From Luidia sarsii (taxonomy: Eukaryota; Echinodermata; Asteroidea; Paxillosida; Luidiidae): 64,000 nt of DNA. The notes under the pieces are model-generated. The model searched no databases, was not told the DNA's origin, and saw only the letters and a list, made by a program, of their open reading frames with translations. Shown in pieces: positions 49,106-61,317 of the stretch. The translations under genes were made by a program, and so were the position numbers. The DNA lies in the NCBI GenBank assembly GCA_949987565.1, contig OX465102.1:24342760-24406759 (forward strand), given 5' to 3'. Within the stretch, counting starts at the first letter, position 1, and every line of letters starts with the position of its first letter.

Positions 49106-49319
49106 AAACCTACGACACCCTGTATTCCTAGACGATCTCTCGGTCAAGTACTGACAGAGCCCTACGTTGTTTGACTGCGGTGATCGGACGAGAAATCTAA
49201 ACCCTACGACACCCTGTATTCCTAGACGATCTCTCGGTCAAGTACTGACAGAGCCCTACGTTGTTTGACTGCGGTGATCGGACGAGAACCGGTACTTGCA
49301 ACGTGGTATGGTCGTAGGC
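49106..49319 (-). ncRNA. Predicted 5S-5S fusion transcript, locus 3
   Basis: The gene with +1 at 49319 lacks its own TTTT and runs into the truncated copy. The first TTTT (49108-49105) belongs to a GCAAAAATTAAAACC-type flank. Confidence 0.4.
49107..49194 (-). pseudogene. 5' truncated 5S copy 251
   Basis: The deletion joint is the same, but the body has the common TACGTTG and GACTGCGG, and the 3' flank is of the GCAAAAATTAAAACC type instead of GTAAAATCTAAAACC. The joint therefore sits on a different background from the copies at 43 and 46 kb. Confidence 0.9.
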
Positions 49320-50381
49320 GATGATTGCTTTAGATGGCCAATATTTAATTGAAATATTCGCAAATAGGCGCTATTGAAAAAAGGACGTAAAATCTAAAAC
49401 CTACGACACCCTGTATTCCTAGACGATCTCTCGGTCAAGTACTGACAGAGCCCTACGTTGTTTGACTGCGGTGATCGGACGAGAACCGGTACTTGCAACG
49501 TGGTATGGTCGTAGGCGATGATTGCTTTAGATGGCCAATATTTAATTGAAATTTTCGCAAATAGACGCTATTGAAAAATGAAAGAAAAAATGAAAACCTA
49601 CGACACCCTGTATTCCTAGACGATCTCTCGGTCAAGTACTGACAGAGCCCTACGTTGTTTGACTGCGGTGATCGGAAGAGAACCGGTACTTGCAACGTGG
49701 TATGGTCGTAGGCGATGATTGCTTGGGATCGCCAATATTTAATTGAATTATTCGCAAATAGGCGTTATTGAAAAAAGGACGTAAAATCTATAACCTACGA
49801 CACCCTGTATTCCTAGACGATCTCTCGGTCAAGTACTGACAGAGCCCTACGTTGTTTGACTGCGGTGATCGGACGAGAACCGGTACTTGCAACGTGGTAT
49901 GGTCGTAGGCGATGATTGCTTTGGATCGCCAATATTCAATTGAAATATTCGCAAATAGGCGCTATTGAAAAAAGGACGTAAAATCTAAAACCTACGACAC
50001 CCGGTATTCCTAGACGATCTCTCGGTCAAGTACTGACAGAGCCCTACGTTGTTTGACTGCGGTGATCGGACGAGAACCGGTACTTGCAACGTGGTATGGT
50101 CGTAGGCGATGATTGCTTTGGATCGCCAATATTGAATTGAAATATTCGCAAATAGGCGCTATTGAAAAAAGGACGTAAAATCTAAAACCTACGACACCCT
50201 GTATTCCTAGACGATCTCTCGGTCAAGTACTGACAGAGCCCTACGTTGTTTGACTACGGTGATCGGACGAGAACCGGTACTTGCAATGTGGTATGGTCGT
50301 AGGCGATGATTGCTTTGGATCGCCAATATTTAATTGAAATATTCGCAAATAGGCGCTATTGAAAAAAGGACGCAAAAATTA

Positions 50382-50595
50382 AAACCTACGACACCCTGTA
50401 TTCCTAGACGATCTCTCGGTCAAGTACTGACAGAGCCCTACGTTGTTTGACTGCGGTGATCGGACGAGAAATCTAAACCCTACGACACCCTGTATTCCTA
50501 GACGATCTCTCGGTCAAGTACTGACAGAGCCCTACGTTGTTTGACTGCGGTGATCGGACGAGAACCGGTACTTGCAACGTGGTATGGTCGTAGGC
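50382..50595 (-). ncRNA. Predicted 5S-5S fusion transcript, locus 4
   Basis: A 1276-bp duplicate of locus 3, with +1 at 50595. The linker GGGTTTAGATTTCTCG again has no run of four Ts. Confidence 0.4.
50383..50470 (-). pseudogene. 5' truncated 5S copy 258
   Basis: A 1276-bp duplicate of the truncated copy at 49107, with the same body, joint and 3' flank. Confidence 0.9.
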
Positions 50596-50673
50596 GATGA
50601 TTGCTTTAGATGGCCAATATTTAATTGAAATATTCGCAAATAGGCGCTATTGAAAAAAGGACGCAAAAATTAA

Positions 50674-53600
50674 AACCTACGACACCCTGTATTCCTAGAC
50701 GATCTCTCGGTCAAGTACTGACAGAGCCCTACGTTGTTTGACTGCGGTGATCGGACGAGAACCGGTACTTGCAACGTGGTATGCTCGTAGGCGATGATTG
50801 CCTTGGATCGCCAATATTTAATTGAAATATTCGCAAATAGGCGCTATTGAAAAATGAAGGAAAAAATGAAAACCTACGACACCCTGTATTCCTAGACGAT
50901 CTCTCGGTCAAGTACTGACAGAGCCCTACGTTGTTTGACTGCGGTGATCGGACGAGAACCGGTACTTGCAACGTGGTATGGTCGTAGGCGATGATTGCTT
51001 TAGATGGCCAATATTTAATTGAAATATTCGCAAATAGGCGCTATTGAAAAAAGGACGTAAAATCTAAAACCTACGACACCCTGTATTCCTAGACGATCTC
51101 TCGGTCAAGTACTGACAGAGCCCTAAGTTGTTTGACAGCGGTGATCGGACGAGAACCGGTACTTGCAACGTGGTATGGTCGTAGGCGATGATTGCTTTGG
51201 ATCGCCAATATTTAATAGAAATATTCGCAAATAGGCGCTATTAAATAAAGGACGTAAAATCTAAAACCTACGACACCCTGTATTCCTAGACGATCTCTCG
51301 GTCAAGTACTGACAGAGCCCTACGTTGTTTGACAGCGGTGATCGGACGAGAACCGGTACTTGCAACGTGGTATGGTCGTAGGCGATGATTGCTTTGGATC
51401 GCCAATATTTAATTGAAATATTCGCAAATAGGCGCTATTGAAAAAAGGACGTAAAATCTAAAACCTTCGACACCCTATATTCCTAGACGATCTCTCGGTC
51501 AAGTACTGACAGAGCCCTACGTTGTTTGACAGCGGTGATCGGACGAGAACCGGTACTTGCAACGTGGTATGGTCGTAGGCGATAATTGCTTTAAATCGCC
51601 AATATTTAATTGAAATTTTCGCAAATAGACGCTATTGAAAAATGAAAGAAAAAATGAAAACCTACGACACCCTGTTTTCCTAGACGATCTCTCGGTCAAG
51701 TACTGACAGAGCCCTACGTTGTTTGATTGCGGTGATCGGACGAGAACCGGTACTTGCAACGTGGTATGGTCGTAGGCGATGATTGCTTTGGATCGCCAAT
51801 ATTTAATTGAAATATTCGCAAATAGGCGCTATTGAAAAAAGGACGTAAAATCTATAACTTACGACACCCTGTATTCCTAGACGATCTCTCGGTCAAGTAC
51901 TGACAGAGCCCTACGTTGTTTGACTGCGGTGATCGGACGAGAACCGGTACTTGCAACGTGGTATGGTCGTAGGCGATGATTGCTTTAGATGGCCAATATT
52001 TAATTGAAATTTTCGCAAATAGACGCTATTGAAAAATGAAAGAAAAAATGAAAACCTACGACACCCTGTATTCCTAGACGATCTCTTGGTCAAGTACTGA
52101 CAGAGCCCTACGTTGTTTGACTGCGGTGATCGGACGAGAACCGGTACTTGCAACGTGGTATGGTCGTAGGCGATGATTGCTTTGGATCGCCAATATTTAA
52201 TTGAAATATTCGCAAATAGGCGCTATTGAAAAAAGGACGTAAAATCTATAACCTACGACACCCTGTATTCCTAGACGATCTCTCGGTCAAGTACTGACAG
52301 AGCCCTACGTTGTTTGACTGCGGTGATCGGACGAGAACCGGTACTTGCAACGTGGTATGGTCGTAGGCGATGATTGCTTTGGATCGCCAATATTTAATTG
52401 AAATATTCGCAAATAGGCGCTATTGAAAAAAGGACGTAAAATCTAAAACCTACGACACCCTGTATTCCTAGACGATCTCTCGGTCAAGTACTGACAGAGC
52501 CCTACGTTGTTTGACTGCGGTGATCGGACGAGAACCGGTACTTGCAACGTGGTATGGTCGTAGGCGATGATTGCTTTAGATGGCCAATATTTAATTGAAA
52601 TATTCGCAAATAGGCGCTGTTGAAAAAAGGACGTAAAATCTAAAACCTACGACACCCTGTATTCCTAGACGATCTCTCGGTCAAGTACTGACAGAGCCCT
52701 ACGTTGTTTGACTGCGGTGATCGGACGAGAACCGGTACTTGCAACGTGGTATGGTCGTAGGCGATGATTGCTTTAGATGGCCAATATTTAATTGAAATAT
52801 TCGCAAATAGGCGCTGTTGAAAAAAGGACGTAAAATCTAAAACCTACGACACCCTGTATTCCTAGACGATCTCTCGGTCAAGTACTGACAGAGCCCTACG
52901 TTGTATGACTGCGGTGATCGGACGAGAACCGGTACTTGCAACGTGGTATGGTCGTAGGCGATGATTGCTTTGGATCCCCAATATTTTTATTGAAATATTC
53001 GCAAATAGGCGCTATTGAAAAAAGGACGTAAAATCTAAAACCTACGACACCCTGTATTCCTAGACGATCTCTCGGTCAAGTACTGACAGAGCCCTACGTT
53101 GTTTGACTGCGGTGATCGGACGAGAACCGGTACTTGCAACGTGGTATGGTCGTAGGCGATGATTGCTTTAGATGGCCAATATTTTTATTGAAATATTCGC
53201 AAATAGGCGCTATTGAAAAAAGGACGTAAAATCTAAAACCTACAACACCCTGTATTCCTAGACGATCTCTCGGTCAAGTACTGACAGAGCCCTACGTTGT
53301 TTGACTGCGGTGATCGGACGAGAACCGGTACTTGCAACGTGGTATGGTCGTAGGCGATGATTGCTTTAGGTCGCCAATATTTAATTGAAATATTCGCAAA
53401 TAGCCGCTATTGAAAAAAGGACGTAAAATCTAAAACCTACGACACCCTGTATTCCTAGACGATCTCTCGGTCAAGTACTGACAGAGCCCTACGTTGTTTG
53501 ACTGCGGTGATCGGACGAGAACCGGTACTTGCAACGTGGTATGGTCGTAGGCGATGATTGCTTTAGATGGCCAATATTTAATTGAAATATTCGCAAATAG

Positions 53601-56508
53601 GCGATATTGAAAAAAGGACGTAAAATCTATAACCTACGACACCCTGTATTCCTAGACGATCTCTCGGTCAAGTACTGACAGAGCCCTACGTTGTTTGACT
53701 GCGGTGATCGGACGAGAACCGGTACTTGCAACGTGGTATGGTCGTAGGCGATGATTGCTTTGGATCGCCAATATTTAATTGAAATATTCGCAAATAGGCG
53801 CTGTTGAAAAAAGGACGTAAAATCTAAAACCTACGACACCCTGTATTCCTAGACGATCTCTCGGTCAAGTACTGACAGAGCCCTAAGTTGTTTGACAGCG
53901 GTGATCGGACGAGAACCGGTACTTGCAACGTGGTATGGTCGTAGGCGATGATTGCTTTGGATCGCCAATATTTAATAGAAATATTCGCAAATAGGCGCTA
54001 TTAAATAAAGGACGTAAAATCTAAAACCTACGACACCCTGTATTCCTAGACGATCTCTCGGTCAAGTACTGACAGAGCCCTACGTTGTTTGACAGCGGTG
54101 ATCGGACGAGAACCGGTACTTGCAACGTGGTATGGTCGTAGGCGATGATTGCTTTGGATCGCCAATATTTAATTGAAATATTCGCAAATAGGCGCTATTG
54201 AAAAAAGGACGTAAAATCTAAAACCTACGACACCCTATATTCCTAGACGATCTCTCGGTCAAGTACTGACAGAGCCCTACGTTGTTTGACAGCGGTGATC
54301 GGACGAGAACCGGTACTTGCAACGTGGTATGGTCGTAGGCGATAATTGCTTTAAATCGCCAATATTTAATTGAAATTTTCGCAAATAGACGCTATTGAAA
54401 AATGAAAGAAAAAATGAAAACCTACGACACCCTGTTTTCCTAGACGATCTCTCGGTCAAGTACTGACAGAGCCCTACGTTGTTTGATTGCGGTGATCGGA
54501 CGAGAACCGGTACTTGCAACGTGGTATGGTCGTAGGCGATGATTGCTTTGGATCGCCAATATTTAATTGAAATATTCGCAAATAGGCGCTATTGAAAAAA
54601 GGACGTAAAATCTATAACCTACGACACCCTGTATTCCTAGACGATCTCTCGGTCAAGTACTGACAGAGCCCTACGTTGTTTGACTGCGGTGATCGGACGA
54701 GAACCGGTACTTGCAACGTGGTATGGTCGTAGGCGATGATTGCTTTAGATGGCCAATATTTAATTGAAATTTTCGCAAATAGACGCTATTGAAAAATGAA
54801 AGAAAAAATGAAAACCTACGACACCCTGTATTCCTAGACGATCTCTTGGTCAAGTACTGACAGAGCCCTACGTTGTTTGACTGCGGTGATCGGACGAGAA
54901 CCGGTACTTGCAACGTGGTATGGTCGTAGGCGATGATTGCTTTGGATCGCCAATATTTAATTGAAATATTCGCAAATAGGCGCTATTGAAAAAAGGACGT
55001 AAAATCTATAACCTACGACACCCTGTATTCCTAGACGATCTCTCGGTCAAGTACTGACAGAGCCCTACGTTGTTTGACTGCGGTGATCGGACGAGAACCG
55101 GTACTTGCAACGTGGTATGGTCGTAGGCGATGATTGCTTTGGATCGCCAATTTTTAATTGAAATATTCGCAAATAGGCGCTATTGAAAAAAGGACGTAAA
55201 ATCTAAAACCTACGACACCCTGTATTCCTAGACGATCTCTCGGTCAAGTACTGACAGAGCCCTACGTTGTTTGACTGCGGTGATCGGACGAGAACCGGTA
55301 CTTGCAACGTGGTATGGTCGTAGGCGATGATTGCTTTAGATGGCCAATATTTAATTGAAATATTCGCAAATAGGCGCTGTTGAAAAAAGGACGTAAAATC
55401 TAAAACCTACGACACCCTGTATTCCTAGACGATCTCTCGGTCAAGTACTGACAGAGCCCTACGTTGTTTGACTGCGGTGATCGGACGAGAACCGGTACTT
55501 GCAACGTGGTATGGTCGTAGGCGATGATTGCTTTAGATGGCCAATATTTAATTGAAATATTCGCAAATAGGCGCTGTTGAAAAAAGGACGTAAAATCTAA
55601 AACCTACGACACCCTGTATTCCTAGACGATCTCTCGGTCAAGTACTGACAGAGCCCTACGTTGTATGACTGCGGTGATCGGACGAGAACCGGTACTTGCA
55701 ACGTGGTATGGTCGTAGGCGATGATTGCTTTAGATGGCCAATATTTTTATTGAAATATTCGCAAATAGGCGCTATTGAAAAAAGGACGTAAAATCTAAAA
55801 CCTACAACACCCTGTATTCCTAGACGATCTCTCGGTCAAGTACTGACAGAGCCCTACGTTGTTTGACTGCGGTGATCGGACGAGAACCGGTACTTGCAAC
55901 GTGGTATGGTCGTAGGCGATGATTGCTTTAGGTCGCCAATATTTAATTGAAATATTCGCAAATAGCCGCTATTGAAAAAAGGACGTAAAATCTAAAACCT
56001 ACGACACCCTGTATTCCTAGACGATCTCTCGGTCAAGTATTGACAGAGCCCTACGTTTTTTGACTGCGGTGATCGGACGAGAACCGGTACTTGCAACGTG
56101 GTATGGTCGTAGGCGATGATTGCTTTAGATGGCCAATATTTAATTGAAATATTCGCTAATAGGCGATATTGAAAAAAGGACGTAAAATCTATAACCTACG
56201 ACACCCTGTATTCCTAGACGATCTCTAGGTCAAGTACTGACAGAGCCCTACGTTGTTTGACTGCGGTGATCGGACGAGAACCGGTACTTGCAACGTGGTA
56301 TGGTCGTAGGCGATGATTGCTTTGGATCGCCAATATTTAATTGAAATATTCGCAAATAGGCGCTATTGAAAAAAGGACGTAAAATCTAAAACCTACGACA
56401 CCCTGTATTCCTAGACGATCTCTCGGTCAAGTACTGACAGAGCCCTACGTTGTTTGACTGCGGTGATCGGACGAGAACCGGTACTTGCAACGTGGTATGG
56501 TCGTAGGC
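50674..56508 (-). rRNA. 5S rRNA genes, copies 260-289
   Basis: Gene +1 positions E: 50792, 50989, 51186, 51383, 51580, 51777, 51974, 52171, 52368, 52565, 52762, 52959, 53157, 53355, 53552, 53749, 53946, 54143, 54340, 54537, 54734, 54931, 55128, 55325, 55522, 55719, 55917, 56114, 56311, 56508. A 2760-bp duplication links 51186-52959 with 53946-55719. Shared marks are CACCCTATATT (51580, 54340), TTGTATGACTG (52959, 55719) and G85A (52171, 54931). The copies at 53355 and 55917 share CCTACAACACC, which changes helix I. Confidence 0.95.
51050..55720. repeat. Duplication at offset 2760 bp
   Basis: About 51050-52960 recurs at about 53810-55720, ten genes in the same order, ending with the TTGTATGACTG genes at E 52959 and 55719. 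After that the register slips by one 198-bp unit (CCTACAACACC genes at E 53355 and 55917). Confidence 0.85.
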
Positions 56509-58162
56509 GATGATTGCTTTAGATGGCCAATATTTAATTAAAATATTCGCAAATAGGCGCTGTTGAAAAAAGGACGTAAAATCTAAAACCTACGACACCC
56601 TGTATTCCTAGACGATCTCTCGGTCAAGTACTGACAGAGCCCTACGTTGTATGACTGCGGTGATCGGACGAGAACCGGTACTTGCAACGTGGTATGGTCG
56701 TAGGCGATGATTGCCTTGGATCGCCAATATTTAATTGAAATATTCGCAAATAGGCGCTATTGAAAAATGAAAGAAAAAATGAAAACCTACGACACCCTGT
56801 ATTCCTAGACGATCTCTCGGTCAAGTACTGACAGAGCCCTACGTTGTTTGACTGCGGTGATCGGACGAGAACCGGTACTTGCAACGTGGTATGGTCGTAG
56901 GCGATGATTGCTTTAGATGGCCAATATTTAATTGAAATATTCGCAAATAGGCGCTATTGAAAAAAGGACGTAAAATCTAAAACCTACGACACCCTGTATT
57001 CCTAGACGATCTCTCGGTCAAGTACTGACAGAGCCCTAAGTTGTTTGACAGCGGTGATCGGACGAGAACCGGTACTTGCAACGTGGTATGGTCGTAGGCG
57101 ATGATTGCTTTGGATCGCCAATATTTAATAGAAATATTCGCAAATAGGCGCTATTAAATAAAGGACGTAAAATCTAAAACCTACGACACCCTGTATTCCT
57201 AGACGATCTCTCGGTCAAGTACTGACAGAGCCCTACGTTGTTTGACAGCGGTGATCGGACGAGAACCGGTACTTGCAACGTGGTATGGTCGTAGGCGATG
57301 ATTGCTTTGGATCGCCAATATTTAATTGAAATATTCGCAAATAGGCGCTATTGAAAAAAGGACGTAAAATCTAAAACCTACGACACCCTGTATTCCTAGA
57401 CGATCTCTCGGTCAAGTACTGACAGAGCCCTACGTTGTTTGACAGCGGTGATCGGACGAGAACCGGTACTTGCAACGTGGTATGGTCGTAGGCGATAATT
57501 GCTTTAAATCGCCAATATTTAATTGAAATTTTCGCAAATAGACGCTATTGAAAAATGAAAGAAAAAATGAAAACCTACGACACCCTGTTTTCCTAGACGA
57601 TCTCTCGGTCAAGTACTGACAGAGCCCTACGTTGTTTGATTGCGGTGATCGGACGAGAACCGGTACTTGCAACGTGGTATGGTCGTAGGCGATGATTGCT
57701 TTGGATCGCCAATATTTAATTGAAATATTCGCAAATAGGCGCTATTGAAAAAAGGACGTAAAATCTATAACCTACGACACCCTGTATTCCTAGACGATCT
57801 CTCGGTCAAGTACTGACAGAGCCCTACGTTGTTTGACTGCGGTGATCGGACGAGAACCGGTACTTGCAACGTGGTATGGTCGTAGGCGATGATTGCTTTA
57901 GATGGCCAATATTTAATTGAAATTTTCGCAAATAGACGCTATTGAAAAATGAAAGAAAAAATGAAAACCTACGACACCCTGTATTCCTAGACGATCTCTC
58001 GGTCAAGTACTGACAGAGCCCTACGTTGTTTGACTGCGGTGATCGGACGAGAACCGGTACTTGCAACGTGGTATGGTTGTAGGCGATGATTGCTTTGGAT
58101 CGCCAATATTTAATTGAAATATTCGCAAATAGGCGCTATTGAAAAAAGGACGTAAAATCTAT

Positions 58163-58282
58163 AACCTACGACACCCTGTATTCCTAGACGATCTCTCGGT
58201 CAAGTACTGACAGAGCACCTACGTTGTTTGACTGCGGTGATCGGACGAGAACCGGTACTTGCAACGTGGTATGGTCGTAGGC
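58163..58282 (-). rRNA. 5S rRNA copy 298 with 1-nt insertion
   Basis: GAGCACCTACG replaces GAGCCCTACG. The extra U falls between residues 65 and 66, at the junction of helix II and helix V, making a 120-nt gene. The position is close to loop A, where an extra base might be tolerated. Confidence 0.85.
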
Positions 58283-58557
58283 GATGATTGCTTTGGATCG
58301 CCAATATTTAATTGAAATATTCGCAAATAGGCGCTATTGAAAAAAGGACGTAAAATCTAAAACCTACGACACCCTGTATTCCTAGACGATCTCTCGGTCA
58401 AGTACTGACAGAGCCCTACGTTGTTTGACTGCGGTGATCGGACGAGAACCGGTACTTGCAACGTGGTATGGTCGTAGGCGATGATTGCTTTGGATCGCCA
58501 ATATTTAATTGAAATATTCGCAAATAGGCGCTATTGAAAAAAGGACGTAAAATCTAT

Positions 58558-58677
58558 AACCTACGACACCCTGTATTCCTAGACGATCTCTCGGTCAAGT
58601 ACTGACAGAGCACCTACGTTGTTTGACTGCGGTGATCGGACGAGAACCGGTACTTGCAACGTGGTATGGTCGTAGGC
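58558..58677 (-). rRNA. 5S rRNA copy 300 with the same 1-nt insertion
   Basis: A 395-bp shifted duplicate of copy 298, with the identical GAGCACCTACG change. Confidence 0.85.
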
Positions 58678-60725
58678 GATGATTGCTTTGGATCGCCAAT
58701 ATTTAATTGAAATATTCGCAAATAGGCGCTATTGAAAAAAGGACGTAAAATCTAAAACCTACGACACCCTGTATTCCTAGACGATCTCTCGGTCAAGTAC
58801 TGACAGAGCCCTACGTTGTTTGACTGCGGTGATCGGACGAGAACCGGTACTTGCAACGTGGTATGGTCGTAGGCGATGATTGCTTTAGATGGCCAATATT
58901 TAATTGAAATATTCGCAAATAGGCGCTGTTGAAAAAAGGACGTAAAATCTAAAACCTACGACACCCTGTATTCCTAGACGATCTCTCGGTCAAGTACTGA
59001 CAGAGCCCTACGTTGTTTGACTGCGTTGATCGGACGAGAACCGGTACTTGCAATGTGGTATGGTCGTAGGCGATGATTGCTTTAGATGGCCAATATTTAA
59101 TTGAAATATTCGCAAATAGGCGCTGTTGAAAAAAGGACGTAAAATCTAAAACCTACGACACCCTGTATTCCTAGACGATCTCTCGGTCAAGTACTGACAG
59201 AGCCCTACGTTGTATGACTGCGGTGATCGGACGAGAACCGGTACTTGCAACGTGGTATGGTCGTAGGCGATGATTGCCTTGGATCGCCAATATTTAATTG
59301 AAATATTCGCAAATAGGCGCTATTGAAAAATGAAAGAAAAAATGAAAACCTACGACACCCTGTATTCCTAGACGATCTCTCGGTCAAGTACTGACAGAGC
59401 CCTACGTTGTTTGACTGCGGTGATCGGACGAGAACCGGTACTTGCAACGTGGTATGGTCGTAGGCGATGATTGCTTTAGATGGCCAATATTTAATTGAAA
59501 TATTCGCAAATAGGCGCTATTGAAAAAAGGACGTAAAATCTAAAACCTACGACACCCTGTATTCCTAGACGATCTCTCGGTCAAGTACTGACAGAGCCCT
59601 AAGTTGTTTGACAGCGGTGATCGGACGAGAACCGGTACTTGCAACGTGGTATGGTCGTAGGCGATGATTGCTTTGGATCGCCAATATTTAATAGAAATAT
59701 TCGCAAATAGGCGCTATTAAATAAAGGACGTAAAATCTAAAACCTACGACACCCTGTATTCCTAGACGATCTCTCGGTCAAGTACTGACAGAGCCCTACG
59801 TTGTTTGACAGCGGTGATCGGACGAGAACCGGTACTTGCAACGTGGTATGGTCGTAGGCGATGATTGCTTTGGATCGCCAATATTTAATTGAAATATTCG
59901 CAAATAGGCGCTATTGAAAAAAGGACGTAAAATCTAAAACCTACGACACCCTGTATTCCTAGACGATCTCTCGGTCAAGTACTGACAGAGCCCTACGTTG
60001 TTTGACAGCGGTGATCGGACGAGAACCGGTACTTGCAACGTGGTATGGTCGTAGGCGATAATTGCTTTAAATCGCCAATATTTAATTGAAATTTTCGCAA
60101 ATAGACGCTATTGAAAAATGAAAGAAAAAATGAAAACCTACGACACCCTGTTTTCCTAGACGATCTCTCGGTCAAGTACTGACAGAGCCCTACGTTGTTT
60201 GATTGCGGTGATCGGACGAGAACCGGTACTTGCAACGTGGTATGGTCGTAGGCGATGATTGCTTTGGATCGCCAATATTTAATTGAAATATTCGCAAATA
60301 GGCGCTATTGAAAAAAGGACGTAAAATCTATAACCTACGACACCCTGTATTCCTAGACGATCTCTCGGTCAAGTACTGACAGAGCCCTACGTTGTTTGAC
60401 TGCGGTGATCGGACGAGAACCGGTACTTGCAACGTGGTATGGTCGTAGGCGATGATTGCTTTAGATGGCCAATATTTAATTGAAATTTTCGCAAATAGAC
60501 GCTATTGAAAAATGAAAGAAAAAATGAAAACCTACGACACCCTGTATTCCTAGACGATCTCTCGGTCAAGTACTGACAGAGCCCTACGTTGTTTGACTGC
60601 GGTGATCGGACGAGAACCGGTACTTGCAACGTGGTATGGTCGTAGGCGATGATTGCTTTGGATCGCCAATATTTAATTGAAATATTCGCAAATAGGCGCT
60701 ATTGAAAAAAGGACGTAAAATCTAT

Positions 60726-60845
60726 AACCTACGACACCCTGTATTCCTAGACGATCTCTCGGTCAAGTACTGACAGAGCACCTACGTTGTTTGACTGCGG
60801 TGATCGGACGAGAACCGGTACTTGCAACGTGGTATGGTCGTAGGC
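60726..60845 (-). rRNA. 5S rRNA copy 311 with the same 1-nt insertion
   Basis: Lies 2563 bp from copy 298, with the identical GAGCACCTACG change. It is part of the larger tandem duplication of the 56.5-59.1 kb segment. Confidence 0.85.
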
Positions 60846-61317
60846 GATGATTGCTTTGGATCGCCAATATTTAATTGAAATATTCGCAAATAGGCGCTAT
60901 TGAAAAAAGGACGTAAAATCTAAAACCTACGACACCCTGTATTCCTAGACGATCTCTCGGTCAAGTACTGACAGAGCCCTACGTTGTTTGACTGCGGTGA
61001 TCGGACGAGAACCGGTACTTGCAACGTGGTATGGTCGTAGGCGATGATTGCTTTAGATGGCCAATATTTAATTGAAATATTCGCAAATAGGCGCTGTTGA
61101 AAAAAGGACGTAAAATCTAAAACCTACGACACCCTGTATTCCTAGACGATCTCTCGGTCAAGTACTGACAGAGCCCTACGTTGTTTGACTGCGTTGATCG
61201 GACGAGAACCGGTACTTGCAATGTGGTATGGTCGTAGGCGATGATTGCTTTGGATCGCCAATATTTAATTGAAATATTCGCAAATAGGCGCTATTGAAAA
61301 AAGGACGCAAAAATTAA

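Larger units (their letters stand above)
48122..50595 (-). rRNA. 5S rRNA genes, copies 246-259, two truncated
   Basis: Full gene +1 positions E: 48240, 48437, 48634, 48831, 49028, 49319, 49516, 49713, 49910, 50107, 50304, 50595. Truncated copies lie at 49107-49194 and 50383-50470. A 1276-bp tandem duplication covers the block. Both halves share rare changes: CACCCGGTATT (G105/C region of helix V) in 48831 and 50107, GACTACGGTG in 49028 and 50304, and spacers reading AATATTCAATTG and AATATTGAATTG. Confidence 0.95.
48241..50660. repeat. 1276-bp tandem higher-order repeat
   Basis: 48241-49516 is repeated from 49517 to about 50660. Shared rare marks include GAATTATTCGC with GGCGTTATTG, AATATTCAATTG, CACCCGGTATT and GACTACGG. 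Each copy carries one truncated gene. Confidence 0.9.
56509..61239. repeat. 2563-bp tandem higher-order repeat with internal 395-bp gain
   Basis: 56509-59071 and 59072-61239 share unit order at offset 2563 up to E 58282/60845. They then share it at offset 2168, because the left copy holds one extra two-gene step (58283-58677). Confidence 0.85.
56587..61239 (-). rRNA. 5S rRNA genes, copies 290-313
   Basis: Gene +1 positions E: 56705, 56902, 57099, 57296, 57493, 57690, 57887, 58084, 58282, 58479, 58677, 58874, 59071, 59268, 59465, 59662, 59859, 60056, 60253, 60450, 60647, 60845, 61042, 61239. The left and right halves are copies 2563 bp apart. The left half has an extra 395-bp internal duplication (58282-58479 and 58677-58874). 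The copies at 58282, 58677 and 60845 share a 1-nt insertion and are listed separately. Confidence 0.95.

Noticed and set aside
41749..50660. Higher-order duplications as pure assembly artefacts
   Set aside because: Cannot be excluded without reads. However, the blocks have private differences and differing backgrounds at the deletion joint, and the duplications have several unrelated lengths, which fits real unequal exchange better.
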